The position numbers and the translations under genes are program-made. The notes under the pieces were generated by a model, which saw only the letters and a program-made list of their open reading frames with translations, was not told the origin of the DNA and did no database searches. From Nocardioides marinus (GTDB taxonomy: Bacteria; Pseudomonadota; Alphaproteobacteria; Rhodobacterales; Rhodobacteraceae), in assembly GCA_019801415.1 (NCBI GenBank), contig JAHVJD010000001.1, positions 620,001-684,000 on the forward strand: 64,000 nt of DNA, in the 5' to 3' direction. Position 1 is the stretch's first letter. Each line of letters opens with the position of its first letter. Below, one piece after another: positions 1-8,821 of the stretch.

Positions 1-84
1 GAGGCTGCTGCCCTGCCGGAACTGTTCGTTGATGAGCCCGGCAAACGACTGAAGGATTACCAACCCTACAAGGATAGGGGCTGA
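1..84 (+). CDS. 3' end of an unidentified protein (partial)
   Basis: An open frame enters from the left edge and ends at the TGA at 82-84, giving the last 27 residues of a protein. The visible tail is hydrophilic and charged, ending DYQPYKDRG. It is too short to assign to a family, and I do not recognise it. It converges on the ABC ATPase at 133, with about 48 bases between the two stop codons and no clear terminator hairpin. That it is coding rests on the frame reaching the edge and on the sensible composition. Confidence 0.45.
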   Translation, partial: EAAALPELFVDEPGKRLKDYQPYKDRG

Positions 85-132
85 TCAGCTGTCCGCGGGG
101 AGACCGGTCGGCGGGTTGCGCCCGGTCGGATA

Positions 133-1224
133 TCAGGCGGGAAAGACGAAACAGCGGTCGCGTCGCACCGTCAACCACATCACCCGGCCCTTTTCCGGCA
201 GGAACACGTTCGGCACCGTCGCGCGCAGGATGGAGCCATCGAAGTCCATGCGGAATTCGACCAGGCTCTCGCGTCCCAGAAAGCGGGCGCGTTCGACCAC
301 CGCGCGGGCCGGAACGCCGTCGCTGGAGGTGGGCAGCGGCCCCTTGCCGCCGCGGTCGAAATCGATGCGCAGGTGCTGCGGACGAAAGACGATCTCGACC
401 TCGGTGCCATCGGCGACGCCCGGTGCGAGGAATTCCCCAAAGGCGGTGCGGGCCAGGGCGCCATTGACCTGCGCCTTCAGCACGTTGACATCGCTGAAGA
501 AGGACAGCGCCGCCTTGTCGACCGGGTGGGTATAGACGTTGTAGGGCGCCCCCTGCTGCACGATCCGGCCGCCGCGCATCAGCGCGATCTCGTCGGCCAT
601 GCGCATCGCCTCTTCCGGCTCGTGCGTGACCAGCAGAACCGCGGTGTCTTCCTCTTTCAGCAGGCTCAGGGTTTCGTCGCGGATGCCGTCGCGCAGCCGG
701 TTGTCGAGACCCGAGAAAGGTTCGTCCATCAGCATGATGCGTGGCCGCGGCGCCAAGGCGCGGGCAAGGGCGACACGCTGCTGCTCGCCGCCTGACAGCT
801 CGTGCGGGTAGACGTCGATGTAGCGGCCCAGCGACACCCGCGCCAGCAGCTCTTCGACACGGGCGCGTTTCTCGTCTTTGCTGCCATTCAGGCCAAAGGC
901 GACATTGGCGCCCACGGTCAGATGCGGAAACAGCGCGAAATCCTGGAACATCAGCCCGATTTCGCGCCGTTCCGGTGGCACCCGGAACACGGTGTCGCAG
1001 ATCAGCTTGCCGTCGACATAGATCTCGCCGCTGTCCTGCATCTCGACCCCGGCGATCATCCGGAGCGTGGTGGATTTGCCGCAGCCCGATGGCCCCAGAA
1101 GGCAGGTCACCTGCCCCGCCTGAATCTGCAAGGAGACGTCATCCACCACCGTGCGGCCTTCGATGCGACGCTTGATATTGCGGATTTCAAGACGGGGGGC
1201 TGGAGTTTGGGTCTGCAATTGCAC
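133..1224 (-). CDS. ABC transporter ATP-binding protein, iron(III)/FbpC-like
   Basis: A 363-residue ATPase of an ABC importer that powers solute uptake at the inner membrane. Walker A (GPSGCGKST, 44-52), a Q-loop glutamine at 94, the signature LSGGEQQR (143-150), Walker B (IMLMDEP, 163-169) and the switch His201 are all intact. The region after about 240 forms a TOBE-like regulatory domain, as in the FbpC/PotA/CysA branch. The spacing, the FQDFALFPH stretch and the length best fit ferric-iron (FbpC/AfuC) transporters, but polyamine or other substrates are not excluded. No permease or binding protein lies in the window, so the partners are either encoded elsewhere or beyond the left edge. Confidence 0.88.
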   Translation of the reverse strand: MQLQTQTPAPRLEIRNIKRRIEGRTVVDDVSLQIQAGQVTCLLGPSGCGKSTTLRMIAGVEMQDSGEIYVDGKLICDTVFRVPPERREIGLMFQDFALFPHLTVGANVAFGLNGSKDEKRARVEELLARVSLGRYIDVYPHELSGGEQQRVALARALAPRPRIMLMDEPFSGLDNRLRDGIRDETLSLLKEEDTAVLLVTHEPEEAMRMADEIALMRGGRIVQQGAPYNVYTHPVDKAALSFFSDVNVLKAQVNGALARTAFGEFLAPGVADGTEVEIVFRPQHLRIDFDRGGKGPLPTSSDGVPARAVVERARFLGRESLVEFRMDFDGSILRATVPNVFLPEKGRVMWLTVRRDRCFVFPA

Positions 1225-1277
1225 CTGTCGCCTCTTGCGGTCCCCGACGATTTTCGTCGGAATTTGCCGAAGCTCTA

Positions 1278-2660
1278 TCAGCCCGCCTGCCCTGCTTCAA
1301 CCCTGCGGCTGCCACGGGCCACTGCGGCAAAGCCGACCAGCAGCACAGTCACGCAGATCTGCAGCAGCTGCTCGTATTTGTGCCCGTCATACAAAAGCGC
1401 GGCCAAGGCGGGCAGATCCCGCAGCATGTAGGCCGCAGCCCCTGCCATCGCCGCGGCAAAGCTGACCAGATACGCCCAGAGCGCAACCTGTCGCCCTGCC
1501 AGCGCGGCCGCCAGCACCGGGGTCAGGAACATCGACGCGGTGCCAGAGACCGCCACCGCATCAAACAAGGTCTGATTGCCCCACAGCGTCAGCGCGCCGC
1601 CAGCCGCGGCAAACCCCAGCATTGCCACCCGACCGCCTGACAGCGTGCGCGGCAGCAGGCGCAATTCTTCGACCATCAGCCGCGCCGCGCTGCTGAGCGC
1701 CGAATCCAGCGTCGAGAGCGCCGACACAAGCAGCGACACGATCAGCAGCACGAAGACCCAACCGGGCAGGATGACGGCCCATGTTCCCAGCAGCTGACCT
1801 TCATAGGCCGCGCCCTCCAGCGAGGCCTGGATGCCGAAAAAACCGAAGCCCAGGATGCAGACTGCCGAAATCCAGAAGGCGTGCAAAAAGCTTTTGCGGG
1901 TGGTGGCGGGATCGGCGAGGAAGCCGCGGTCCATCATCACCGGATCATGCACCGGGTAGGAAAACACCTGCAGCGCGGCAACCGCCAAGAGCACCCAGCC
2001 GTTGTGCGCGCCTGCCGTGCCCGGCGCGGTCAGCACCGCGGTAAGGTCAAAGCCCGGCCGCAGCATGAGCGCCACCAGCGCCGTGCCGAAAACCGCCAGA
2101 AACACCACCATCTGGATGACATCGGTGCGCAGCGCCGCCGACAGCCCGCCCCAGGCGGAATAGCCCAGCGCCAGCAAGCCGACGGCGACGATGGCCACGG
2201 TCTCGGCGCCCTCCACCTGCGGCAGCGCGGCGGCGAAGATCAACCCGACCACAAGGAGGTTGGCAAAGACCTCGGACAGGAGCCGCAAGGCGATGACGAG
2301 GTTGTAGGCCGTGGTCCCTGTCGTCCCGAACCGCTGTGTCAGCCAGTCCTGAACCGACCCTGCCCCCTGGGCGCGCATCCGCCCGACGATGTATCCACCG
2401 GTCAGGAAGGAGCCGTAATAGGCCGCATAGGCCAGGGTGCCGACGATGCCATAATAGAAGCCGAGGATCGCGGCATTCATCAGCGACCGCGCAAAGATCC
2501 ATGTCGTCACCTGTGACAGCACCAGCGTCCACAGCCCCGGCGCCTGCCCCTCGGCGGAGCGTCCGCCAAAGAAGCCTCCGACCGTTGCCCGGCGCGGGGC
2601 AACCAACAGGCTGAGAGCAATAACGGCAGCAAAGAGAGCAGTGATGGCGATGGCTTGCAT
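1278..2660 (-). CDS. Sodium:solute symporter family protein
   Basis: A 460-residue, very hydrophobic membrane protein with about a dozen predicted transmembrane segments, matching the SSS/SLC5 fold of Na+-coupled transporters. The first helix starts directly after the chosen Met. Stretches such as LTQRFGTTG and the Gly/Ala-rich helices containing SAWGGLSAALRTD are typical of this family. The ATG at 2660 is preferred over a GTG at 2687 because GGGA lies a suitable distance upstream and the longer start adds a non-membrane leader. The substrate cannot be read from sequence. It stands alone, 53 bases downstream of the ABC ATPase start codon, so it could share regulation with it. Confidence 0.85.
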   Translation of the reverse strand: MQAIAITALFAAVIALSLLVAPRRATVGGFFGGRSAEGQAPGLWTLVLSQVTTWIFARSLMNAAILGFYYGIVGTLAYAAYYGSFLTGGYIVGRMRAQGAGSVQDWLTQRFGTTGTTAYNLVIALRLLSEVFANLLVVGLIFAAALPQVEGAETVAIVAVGLLALGYSAWGGLSAALRTDVIQMVVFLAVFGTALVALMLRPGFDLTAVLTAPGTAGAHNGWVLLAVAALQVFSYPVHDPVMMDRGFLADPATTRKSFLHAFWISAVCILGFGFFGIQASLEGAAYEGQLLGTWAVILPGWVFVLLIVSLLVSALSTLDSALSSAARLMVEELRLLPRTLSGGRVAMLGFAAAGGALTLWGNQTLFDAVAVSGTASMFLTPVLAAALAGRQVALWAYLVSFAAAMAGAAAYMLRDLPALAALLYDGHKYEQLLQICVTVLLVGFAAVARGSRRVEAGQAG

Positions 2661-2759
2661 GGACAGATCCCGAGAATTTGGTCTCACCGGACTAGCAGCG
2701 GCGCGGGGCCGCTGCCAGATCTTCCACAGGAACGTGATGGCGCGTCAGCAGGCCGGGCA

Positions 2760-3884
2760 CTAGGCCGGTGGCAGCAAGTCGAACTCCGCCGCCGCGCGCA
2801 CGCGGCCGTTGACCATCAGCTCCACCCGGTGCAGCCCCGGCACCAGCTTGAAGGTCGTGGCATCGCCCTTCAGCTTGTGCGTCTTTTTCAGCCGCAGCTG
2901 ATCGCCCGTCACCCGGGCCTGTTTGAGCTTGAACACCTTGGCGGAGGTCCTGCCCGACGGGCGCTGGAAATGCAGCACGTAATCCACCAGTACGGCAGAG
3001 CCCGGCGCGGCTGCCAGAACGCAGGCCAGTTCAAGCGCGTCCCCGATACGGACTTCGCGGCGCGGCAGGGCGATCTCGGCCCGCAGTTCCAGGTCCGGGT
3101 CATAGCCCAGCATTTTCATCGCCCGCGGATGGCCCGCCTTGACCAGCCCGCGCAGGGCGTGGGCGGTGATCCAGTCCAGCTCCTTCCGGCTTTGTGCGCC
3201 AGCGGCCTGCCAGTGCTGCAGCCGGTCCATCACCAGGTCAGGATCCTTCTTGGCGATGTCGTTGAGGTGATTGGCGACCGAGCGTGTCACGAAGCGTGCG
3301 CCGTCGGCGTGCAGCCGGTCCAGCAGCGGCAGCGGGTCGGCCAGCGCCAGCCCCACCGCCTCGCCCCAGGGCAGCCGGGGCCGCGTGCCCTCGCTGACCA
3401 GGCGGCGGACGTGATAGCTGGAATGCCCGGCCCAGCGCTCCATCCGCGCCAGCACCTCGGCGGGCCAGCGGTTCAGGAAGGGGCGGATCGCCCATTCCAT
3501 CGAGAACCGCTGGGTGATCTCTTCCAGCAGGTCCAGCGACAGATCGCGGTGATCCTCCAGCCCGTGGCGGGCAACATAGTCGCCCAAGGGGGCAAAGATG
3601 AAATCGCCGAAGTCATCATCCTTGAGCGACGGGTCCAGCGGCGGCGGCAGCGCGCGCAGCAAAACCGGGGCGGCCTCGGGGAGGCTGGCGGGCAGATGGT
3701 CTGCCAGCACGTCGGCGATCAGCGTGATGCGCTGCTTCAGCTCCAGCGCGGGCAGATCCGCCATCACCTGCGCCTCGAAGGCGGCAGCATCAAATCCAGT
3801 ATCAGCCGCAGAAAAAAGGTCCGCCAGGTAGCGGACCTTGTCGCGGTTGAACAGCTGGTCTTTCAGGGAAAACCCGCTGGCCAT
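2760..3884 (-). CDS. alkC: DNA alkylation repair glycosylase AlkC with C-terminal Ig-like domain
   Basis: A 374-residue HEAT-like-repeat DNA glycosylase of the AlkC/AlkD superfamily, which removes N3-alkylated purines without flipping the base. The all-helical repeat region (about 1-260) carries the AlkC-type stretches RRLVSEGTRPRLPW (161-174) and SVANHLNDI (202-210). Residues about 265-374 change to a beta-rich segment that fits the immunoglobulin-like domain described for one AlkC subgroup. The start is set by AAGGAG just upstream of the ATG at 3884; an upstream extension has no such support. It follows the SDR gene by 10 bases and is probably cotranscribed with it. A second superfamily member, AlkD, lies at 48505. 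Confidence 0.85.
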   Translation of the reverse strand: MASGFSLKDQLFNRDKVRYLADLFSAADTGFDAAAFEAQVMADLPALELKQRITLIADVLADHLPASLPEAAPVLLRALPPPLDPSLKDDDFGDFIFAPLGDYVARHGLEDHRDLSLDLLEEITQRFSMEWAIRPFLNRWPAEVLARMERWAGHSSYHVRRLVSEGTRPRLPWGEAVGLALADPLPLLDRLHADGARFVTRSVANHLNDIAKKDPDLVMDRLQHWQAAGAQSRKELDWITAHALRGLVKAGHPRAMKMLGYDPDLELRAEIALPRREVRIGDALELACVLAAAPGSAVLVDYVLHFQRPSGRTSAKVFKLKQARVTGDQLRLKKTHKLKGDATTFKLVPGLHRVELMVNGRVRAAAEFDLLPPA

Positions 3885-3894
3885 GCGCGGCTCC

Positions 3895-4674
3895 TTACAT
3901 GGTGGTGTTGGTGGCGCCGCCATCCAGCAGGATGTTCTGACCGACCATGAAGCCCGCGTGCTGCGAGCAGAGGAAGGCGCAGGTCGCGCCGAATTCCTGG
4001 CGGGTGCCGTAGCGACCTGCCGGAATGGTGGCGCAGCGCTGCTCCTTGGCTTCCTCGACAGAGATGCCTTGCGCCTTGGCCGCGCCCTCATCCAGCGACA
4101 CGGCGCGGTCGGTGGCGTGGATGCCCGGCTGGAGGTTGTTCATGATGACGCCCTTGCCGGCCACCTGCCGCGCGGTGCCCGCGACATAGCCGGTCAGCCC
4201 GGCCCGCGCCGCGTTCGACAGGCCCAGCACCGGGATCGGAGACTTGACCGAAACGGAGGTGATGTTGACCACCCGGCCCCAGCCGCGTTCCATCATGCCG
4301 GGCACCAGCGCCTTGATCAGGGCGATCGGCGACAGCATGTTGGCGTCCAGCGCCTTGATGAAGTCCTCGCGCTCCCAGTCGATCCACATGCCCGGCGGCG
4401 GGCCGCCCGCGTTGGTCACCAGGATATCGACGCCCTCGGCGGCCTCCAGCACCTTCTGCTGGCCGTCCTCGGTGGTCACGTCGGCCGCCACGGTCACCAC
4501 ATCTACGCCATACTGGTCGCGGATCGCCTGCGCCGAAGCCTCGAGCGCGTCGGCACCGCGGGCGTTCATCACCAGGTTCACACCGGCCTCTGCCAGCGCC
4601 TCGGCGCAGCCCAGGCCCAGCCCCTTGCTGCTGGCGCAAACCAGCGCGCGCTTGCCCGCAATTCCCAGATCCAT
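3895..4674 (-). CDS. Atypical short-chain dehydrogenase/reductase (SDR)
   Basis: A 259-residue Rossmann-fold SDR. The cofactor loop ASSKGLGLG (14-22), the NAGG element (88-91) and a catalytic-position Ser140 are present. Thirteen residues after that Ser, where classical SDRs have Tyr-x3-Lys, this protein has Ser153-x3-Arg157 (SNAAR). It therefore lacks the usual proton-relay Tyr and Lys and may be a divergent or non-classical enzyme. Homologues with this substitution are usually annotated simply as SDR or 3-oxoacyl-ACP reductase. The start at 4674 is preferred over the ATG at 4680 because GGGAG sits seven bases upstream. It leads a two-gene unit with alkC. Confidence 0.88.
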   Translation of the reverse strand: MDLGIAGKRALVCASSKGLGLGCAEALAEAGVNLVMNARGADALEASAQAIRDQYGVDVVTVAADVTTEDGQQKVLEAAEGVDILVTNAGGPPPGMWIDWEREDFIKALDANMLSPIALIKALVPGMMERGWGRVVNITSVSVKSPIPVLGLSNAARAGLTGYVAGTARQVAGKGVIMNNLQPGIHATDRAVSLDEGAAKAQGISVEEAKEQRCATIPAGRYGTRQEFGATCAFLCSQHAGFMVGQNILLDGGATNTTM

Positions 4675-4885
4675 CGTCATTCTCCCTTGGGATTCCTGTT
4701 CGTTCGCGGCGCAGATTGCACCGTTGCGCGCCCGATGACCAGCCCCGGACCGTCTTGCGCGTCGCGCACCGCCGCCGCGCCGAAAAATCTGCGCGGGGGC
4801 ACCGTTTTTTGGCCATGTTTTCACGCCATACCCCTTGGACGCGCCGCGCGCAGGCGACATCATAGGGACAGACCCGGACTTGACG

Positions 4886-5911
4886 ATGGACCCCAGCTTG
4901 ACCTCCAGCCATGCCGCCCTCCCGGCCTATCCGGCCGCTGATTTCTGTGCCGCCTACGGGGCCTGCATGGGCGATCCGCTCGGCCTGCTGGAAGACCTGG
5001 TGCTGGATGACATCTATGTGCTGGCGCAATCCGCGCGCCCGCGCCGTCTCGGCATCGCCGCGCATCATGACGGGCGGTTGACCGTTGACCAGGAGACCCA
5101 GCTGGGCACGCCCGGCGCGACGCTGCACCTGGACGGATTGCTGACCGTGATGCCCGACAGCGGCACCAACGTCGAGATCCTGCTGGTGGTCGAGGCCGAC
5201 CCTGACGGCTATGTGGCGGAGATCTTTCTGTTGCCGCTGGCCCCCTTGCTGCCGCAGGTGAATTACACGCTGGTCAGCGCCGAACGGGAGCCTGCAAGAC
5301 GCAAGCTGGCGCAGTCGGCCTGCGTGTCCTTTGCCCGCGGCACCCGCATCACCCTGGCCACCGGCGCGCAATGCCCGATCGAGGACCTCGCCCCCGGCGA
5401 CCGGGTGCTGACGCGCGATGCAGGGGTGCAGCAGGTGCGCTGGGTCGGCCAGTCCACCCTGCGCGCGGTGGGCAATCTCGCTCCGATCCTGATCCGCGAG
5501 GGGGCGCTGAACAACGCCCGCGACCTGGTCGTCAGCCCGAACCACCGGCTGATGGTCTATCAGCGCAGCGACGAGATCGGTGCAGGCGCGCCGGAGATCC
5601 TCGTGCGGGCCCGTGACCTGGTGAACGGCAACAGCGTCGTGGTGCTGGATGGCGGCTTTGTCGACTATGTGCAGATCCTGTTCGACAGCCATCACATCAT
5701 CTACGCCGAAGGGATCGCGGCCGAGACAACTTTCCTCGACCCGGTGACCCGCCCCGCGCTGCCGGAGGACCTTCGGATATGCCGCGGTGGCGAGGGGGCT
5801 GGCGCGTGGCCCGGCATTCCCCAGCCCGGCGCGCACGGGCTCGAGGTGGGTCGGGCGCTGCTCAACCGTCCCGACGCGGTGAAGCTGCTGAAGCGCGCGT
5901 CGTTGCGTTAG
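4886..5911 (+). CDS. Hint (Hedgehog/intein-type) domain protein
   Basis: A protein of about 341 residues. The N-terminal 140 residues form an unassigned, beta-rich region. From Cys146 (ACVSFARGT) to about residue 285 there is a Hint_2-type domain: the opening CVSFARGTRI, LAPGDRVLTRD, the block-B-like SPNHRLMVY (His220) and a His-His pair at 269-270. Proteins of this kind are common in Rhodobacteraceae, often fused to calcium-binding repeats; here there are none. Self-processing is possible from the retained Cys and His but is not shown. The start is uncertain: the ATG at 4886 lacks a strong ribosome site, and a TTG at 4835 would lengthen it. It is divergent from the SDR gene. Confidence 0.8.
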   Translation: MDPSLTSSHAALPAYPAADFCAAYGACMGDPLGLLEDLVLDDIYVLAQSARPRRLGIAAHHDGRLTVDQETQLGTPGATLHLDGLLTVMPDSGTNVEILLVVEADPDGYVAEIFLLPLAPLLPQVNYTLVSAEREPARRKLAQSACVSFARGTRITLATGAQCPIEDLAPGDRVLTRDAGVQQVRWVGQSTLRAVGNLAPILIREGALNNARDLVVSPNHRLMVYQRSDEIGAGAPEILVRARDLVNGNSVVVLDGGFVDYVQILFDSHHIIYAEGIAAETTFLDPVTRPALPEDLRICRGGEGAGAWPGIPQPGAHGLEVGRALLNRPDAVKLLKRASLR

Positions 5912-5950
5912 CGCCGGTCACGGCCTGCCACGCCCCGCCCGCCGAAGCCC

Positions 5951-6856
5951 CTACCCCTTGCCCTTGGTCTTGGTCGCGCCCGGCTTGGCGTGTTTTTCGA
6001 TGTATTCGATGATCTTGCCGGCGATATCGAGGCCGGTGGCCTTTTCAACGCCCTCAAGGCCGGGAGAAGAGTTTACCTCCATCACCACCGGGCCGTGATT
6101 GGCCCGCAGCATGTCGACACCGCAGACATTCAGCCCCATGGTCTTGGCGGCGCGGGCCGCGGTGGAGCGTTCCTCGGGCGAGAGCTTCACCAGCGCGGCA
6201 GAGCCGCCGCGGTGCAGGTTGGAGCGGAACTCGCCCTCGGCACCGGTACGTTTCATCGCCGCGATCACCCGGCCGCCGACCACTATGGCGCGGATGTCGG
6301 TGCCGCCCGCCTCCTTGATGAACTCCTGCAAGAGAATGTTGACGCCGGCGCCGCGGAAGGCCTCGACCACGGATTTGGCCGAGCGGTTGGTATCGGCGAG
6401 CACCACGCCGATGCCCTGTGTGCCCTCCAGCAGCTTGATCACGATGGGCGCGCCGCCGGCCAGGTCGAGCACCTCGTCGGTCTGTTTGGGGTCATGGGCA
6501 AAGGTGGTGACCGGCAGGCCGATGCCATCGCGCGCCAGAAGCTGCATCGAGCGCAGCTTGTCGCGTGAGCGGCCGATGGCCACGCTTTCGTTCAGGGGGA
6601 ACACGCCCATCATCTCGAACTGGCGCAGCACCGCCATGCCGTAGAAGGTGACCGAAGCGCCGATGCGCGGGATCACCGCGTCATAGCCGGCCAGCTTTTC
6701 ACCGTTGTAATAGATCTCGGGCCGCCGTGAGGCGATGTTCATGTAACAGCGCAGGGTGTTGATGATGTGCAATTCATGGCCACGCTCCTCGGCAGCCTCC
6801 TTCAGCCGCTTGTGCGAGTAAAGCTCTGGATTGCGGGACAGCATGGCTATTTTCAT
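5951..6856 (-). CDS. rimK: RimK-type alpha-L-glutamate ligase (ATP-grasp)
   Basis: A 301-residue ATP-grasp ligase, the usual RimK length. In E. coli RimK adds glutamates to the C-terminus of ribosomal protein S6. The opening [18 protein letters not shown], the central [14 protein letters not shown], the ATP-grasp [20 protein letters not shown] and the metal-binding [13 protein letters not shown] all fit. The C-terminus ends in a Lys/Gly-rich tail ([11 protein letters not shown]). The ATG at 6856 follows AGGGAGA at good spacing; an upstream extension is compositionally unlike the family. No S6 gene or zinc-protease partner is adjacent, so the substrate is inferred from the family only. Confidence 0.9.
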   Translation of the reverse strand: MKIAMLSRNPELYSHKRLKEAAEERGHELHIINTLRCYMNIASRRPEIYYNGEKLAGYDAVIPRIGASVTFYGMAVLRQFEMMGVFPLNESVAIGRSRDKLRSMQLLARDGIGLPVTTFAHDPKQTDEVLDLAGGAPIVIKLLEGTQGIGVVLADTNRSAKSVVEAFRGAGVNILLQEFIKEAGGTDIRAIVVGGRVIAAMKRTGAEGEFRSNLHRGGSAALVKLSPEERSTAARAAKTMGLNVCGVDMLRANHGPVVMEVNSSPGLEGVEKATGLDIAGKIIEYIEKHAKPGATKTKGKG

Positions 6857-7069
6857 CAGGGTCTCCCTATGGGGTTGGTCAGGTCGATGTCTTGCCCCTC
6901 TTGTTTCCTGGCGCGGCGTGCCTCGGCCGGCCGCCGCTGTTTGTGCCGCGCGGGGCGGGTGTGCCACCGTGGCGCGGACTTGCATGGTAGCGTGTTTTGC
7001 AGCCTGCAGGTAAGTTTTCGCCGACCGCCGACCACGGCAGGGACGCGGCGCCCTGCCCGGCTGTTTTTC

Positions 7070-7097
7070 TTGCCTCCTGCCGCATTCCTGCTATACG
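7070..7097 (+). promoter_or_regulatory. Candidate prfC promoter, leaderless
   Basis: TTGCCT (7070-7075) and TATACG (7092-7097) are separated by 16 bases. The expected transcription start, about seven bases further on, falls at or next to the prfC ATG at 7105. There is no ribosome-binding sequence in the intervening bases, so the message may be leaderless. Confidence 0.45.
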
Positions 7098-7104
7098 CGC
7101 GCTC

Positions 7105-8712
7105 ATGCAGGATACCGTCACCAACCGCCCCGAACTGCCGCCCGAAGTTGCCCGTCGCCGCACCTTTGCGATCATCTCGCACCCGGATGCGGGCAAGACC
7201 ACGCTGACTGAAAAGTTCCTCCTTTATGGCGGCGCGATTCAGATGGCCGGACAGGTGCGCGCCAAGGGCGAGGCACGGCGCACGCGCTCGGACTTCATGC
7301 AGATGGAAAAGGATCGGGGCATCTCGGTCTCGGCCTCGGCCATGTCGTTCGATTTCAACGGCTTCCGCTTCAACCTGGTGGACACGCCGGGCCACTCGGA
7401 CTTCTCCGAGGATACCTACCGCACGCTGACGGCGGTGGATGCGGCGGTGATGGTGATCGACGGCGCGAAGGGCGTGGAAAGCCAGACCCAGAAGCTGTTC
7501 GAAGTCTGCCGCCTGCGCGACCTGCCGATCCTGACCTTCTGTAACAAGATGGACCGCGAAAGCCGCGACACCTTCGAGATCATCGACGAGATCCAGGAAA
7601 ACCTGGCGATCGACGTGACCCCGGCCAGCTGGCCGATCGGGGTGGGCCGCGATTTCATCGGCTGCTACGACATGCTACGTGACCGGCTGGAGCTGATGGA
7701 CCGCGCCGACCGCAACAAGGTGGCCGAAAGCATCGAAATCAACGGGCTGGACGACCCCAAGCTGGCCGAACACGTGCCTGCGCATCTGCTGGAAAAGCTG
7801 CTGGAAGAGGTCGAGATGGCGCGTGAGCTCTTGCCCGCGCTGGACCCACAGTCGGTGCTCGAGGGGCACATGACCCCGATCTGGTTCGGCTCGGCGATCA
7901 ACTCCTTTGGCGTCAAGGAGCTGATGGACGGCATCGGCAAATACGGCCCCGAGCCGCAACCGCAATCAGCGGAGCCGCGGCAGATGTCGCCGGAGGAGAA
8001 GAAGGTCGCGGGCTTTGTCTTCAAGGTGCAGGCCAACATGGACCCCAAGCACCGCGACCGGGTGGCCTTCGTGCGCATGGCCTCGGGCCATTTCAAACGG
8101 GGCATGAAACTGACCCATGTGCGCACCAAGAAGCCGATGGCGATCTCCAACCCGGTGCTGTTCCTGGCCTCCGACCGCGAGCTGGCCGAAGAGGCCTGGG
8201 CGGGCGACATCATCGGCATTCCGAACCACGGCCAGCTGCGCATCGGCGACACCCTGACCGAGGGCGAGGCGCTGAAGGTGACCGGCATCCCGTCGTTTGC
8301 GCCGGAACTCTTGCAGGGCGTGCGCGCGGGCGATCCGATGAAGGCCAAGCACCTGGAAAAGGCGCTGATGCAATTTGCCGAGGAAGGCGCTGCCAAGGTC
8401 TTCAAGCCCTCGATCGGCTCCGGCTTCATCGTTGGCGTGGTCGGCGCGCTGCAGTTCGAGGTTCTGGCCAGCCGGATCGAGATGGAATACGGCCTGCCGG
8501 TGCGCTTCGAGGCCAGCCAGTTCACCTCGGCCCGCTGGGTCAGCGGCGACAAGGCGGCGGTGGACAAGTTCATCAACACCAACAAGCAGCACATCGCCCA
8601 TGACCACGACGGCGACATCGTCTATCTGACACGGCTGCAGTGGGACATCGACCGGGTCGAGCGGGACTACCCCGACCTCAAGCTGACCGCGACCAAGGAA
8701 ATGATGGTCTGA
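7105..8712 (+). CDS. prfC: Peptide chain release factor 3
   Basis: A 535-residue translational GTPase that recycles RF1/RF2 from the ribosome after termination. The G-motifs are clear: SHPDAGKTT (G1), DTPGHSDF (G3), NKMD (G4) and GSAI (G5), followed by the domain 2/3 region conserved in RF3 (KFINTNKQHIAHDHDGDIVYL near the C-terminus). The length matches E. coli RF3 (529). The ATG at 7105 is chosen because it begins the conserved N-terminus and lies just below a promoter-like element. A strong terminator follows at 8718, so it is probably monocistronic. Confidence 0.97.
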   Translation: MQDTVTNRPELPPEVARRRTFAIISHPDAGKTTLTEKFLLYGGAIQMAGQVRAKGEARRTRSDFMQMEKDRGISVSASAMSFDFNGFRFNLVDTPGHSDFSEDTYRTLTAVDAAVMVIDGAKGVESQTQKLFEVCRLRDLPILTFCNKMDRESRDTFEIIDEIQENLAIDVTPASWPIGVGRDFIGCYDMLRDRLELMDRADRNKVAESIEINGLDDPKLAEHVPAHLLEKLLEEVEMARELLPALDPQSVLEGHMTPIWFGSAINSFGVKELMDGIGKYGPEPQPQSAEPRQMSPEEKKVAGFVFKVQANMDPKHRDRVAFVRMASGHFKRGMKLTHVRTKKPMAISNPVLFLASDRELAEEAWAGDIIGIPNHGQLRIGDTLTEGEALKVTGIPSFAPELLQGVRAGDPMKAKHLEKALMQFAEEGAAKVFKPSIGSGFIVGVVGALQFEVLASRIEMEYGLPVRFEASQFTSARWVSGDKAAVDKFINTNKQHIAHDHDGDIVYLTRLQWDIDRVERDYPDLKLTATKEMMV

Positions 8713-8717
8713 CGAAG

Positions 8718-8745
8718 CGCCCGGCTCTGCCGGGCGTTTTCTTTT
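8718..8745 (+). terminator. Rho-independent terminator of prfC
   Basis: A perfect 8-base-pair GC stem (CGCCCGGC / GCCGGGCG, loop TCT) is followed by TTTTCTTTT. It starts five bases after the prfC stop codon. Confidence 0.9.
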
Positions 8746-8821
8746 GCCCCCCTTGCACTTGCCCGGCTCTGCGCGGATGCTGGCCGCACAGGCGGAGAGG
8801 ACCGCAGGCAGGGGACAGGCC

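Noticed and set aside
2661-2687. Longer N-terminus of the symporter from GTG 2687
   Set aside because: No ribosome site fits it, and the first transmembrane helix begins right after the ATG at 2660.
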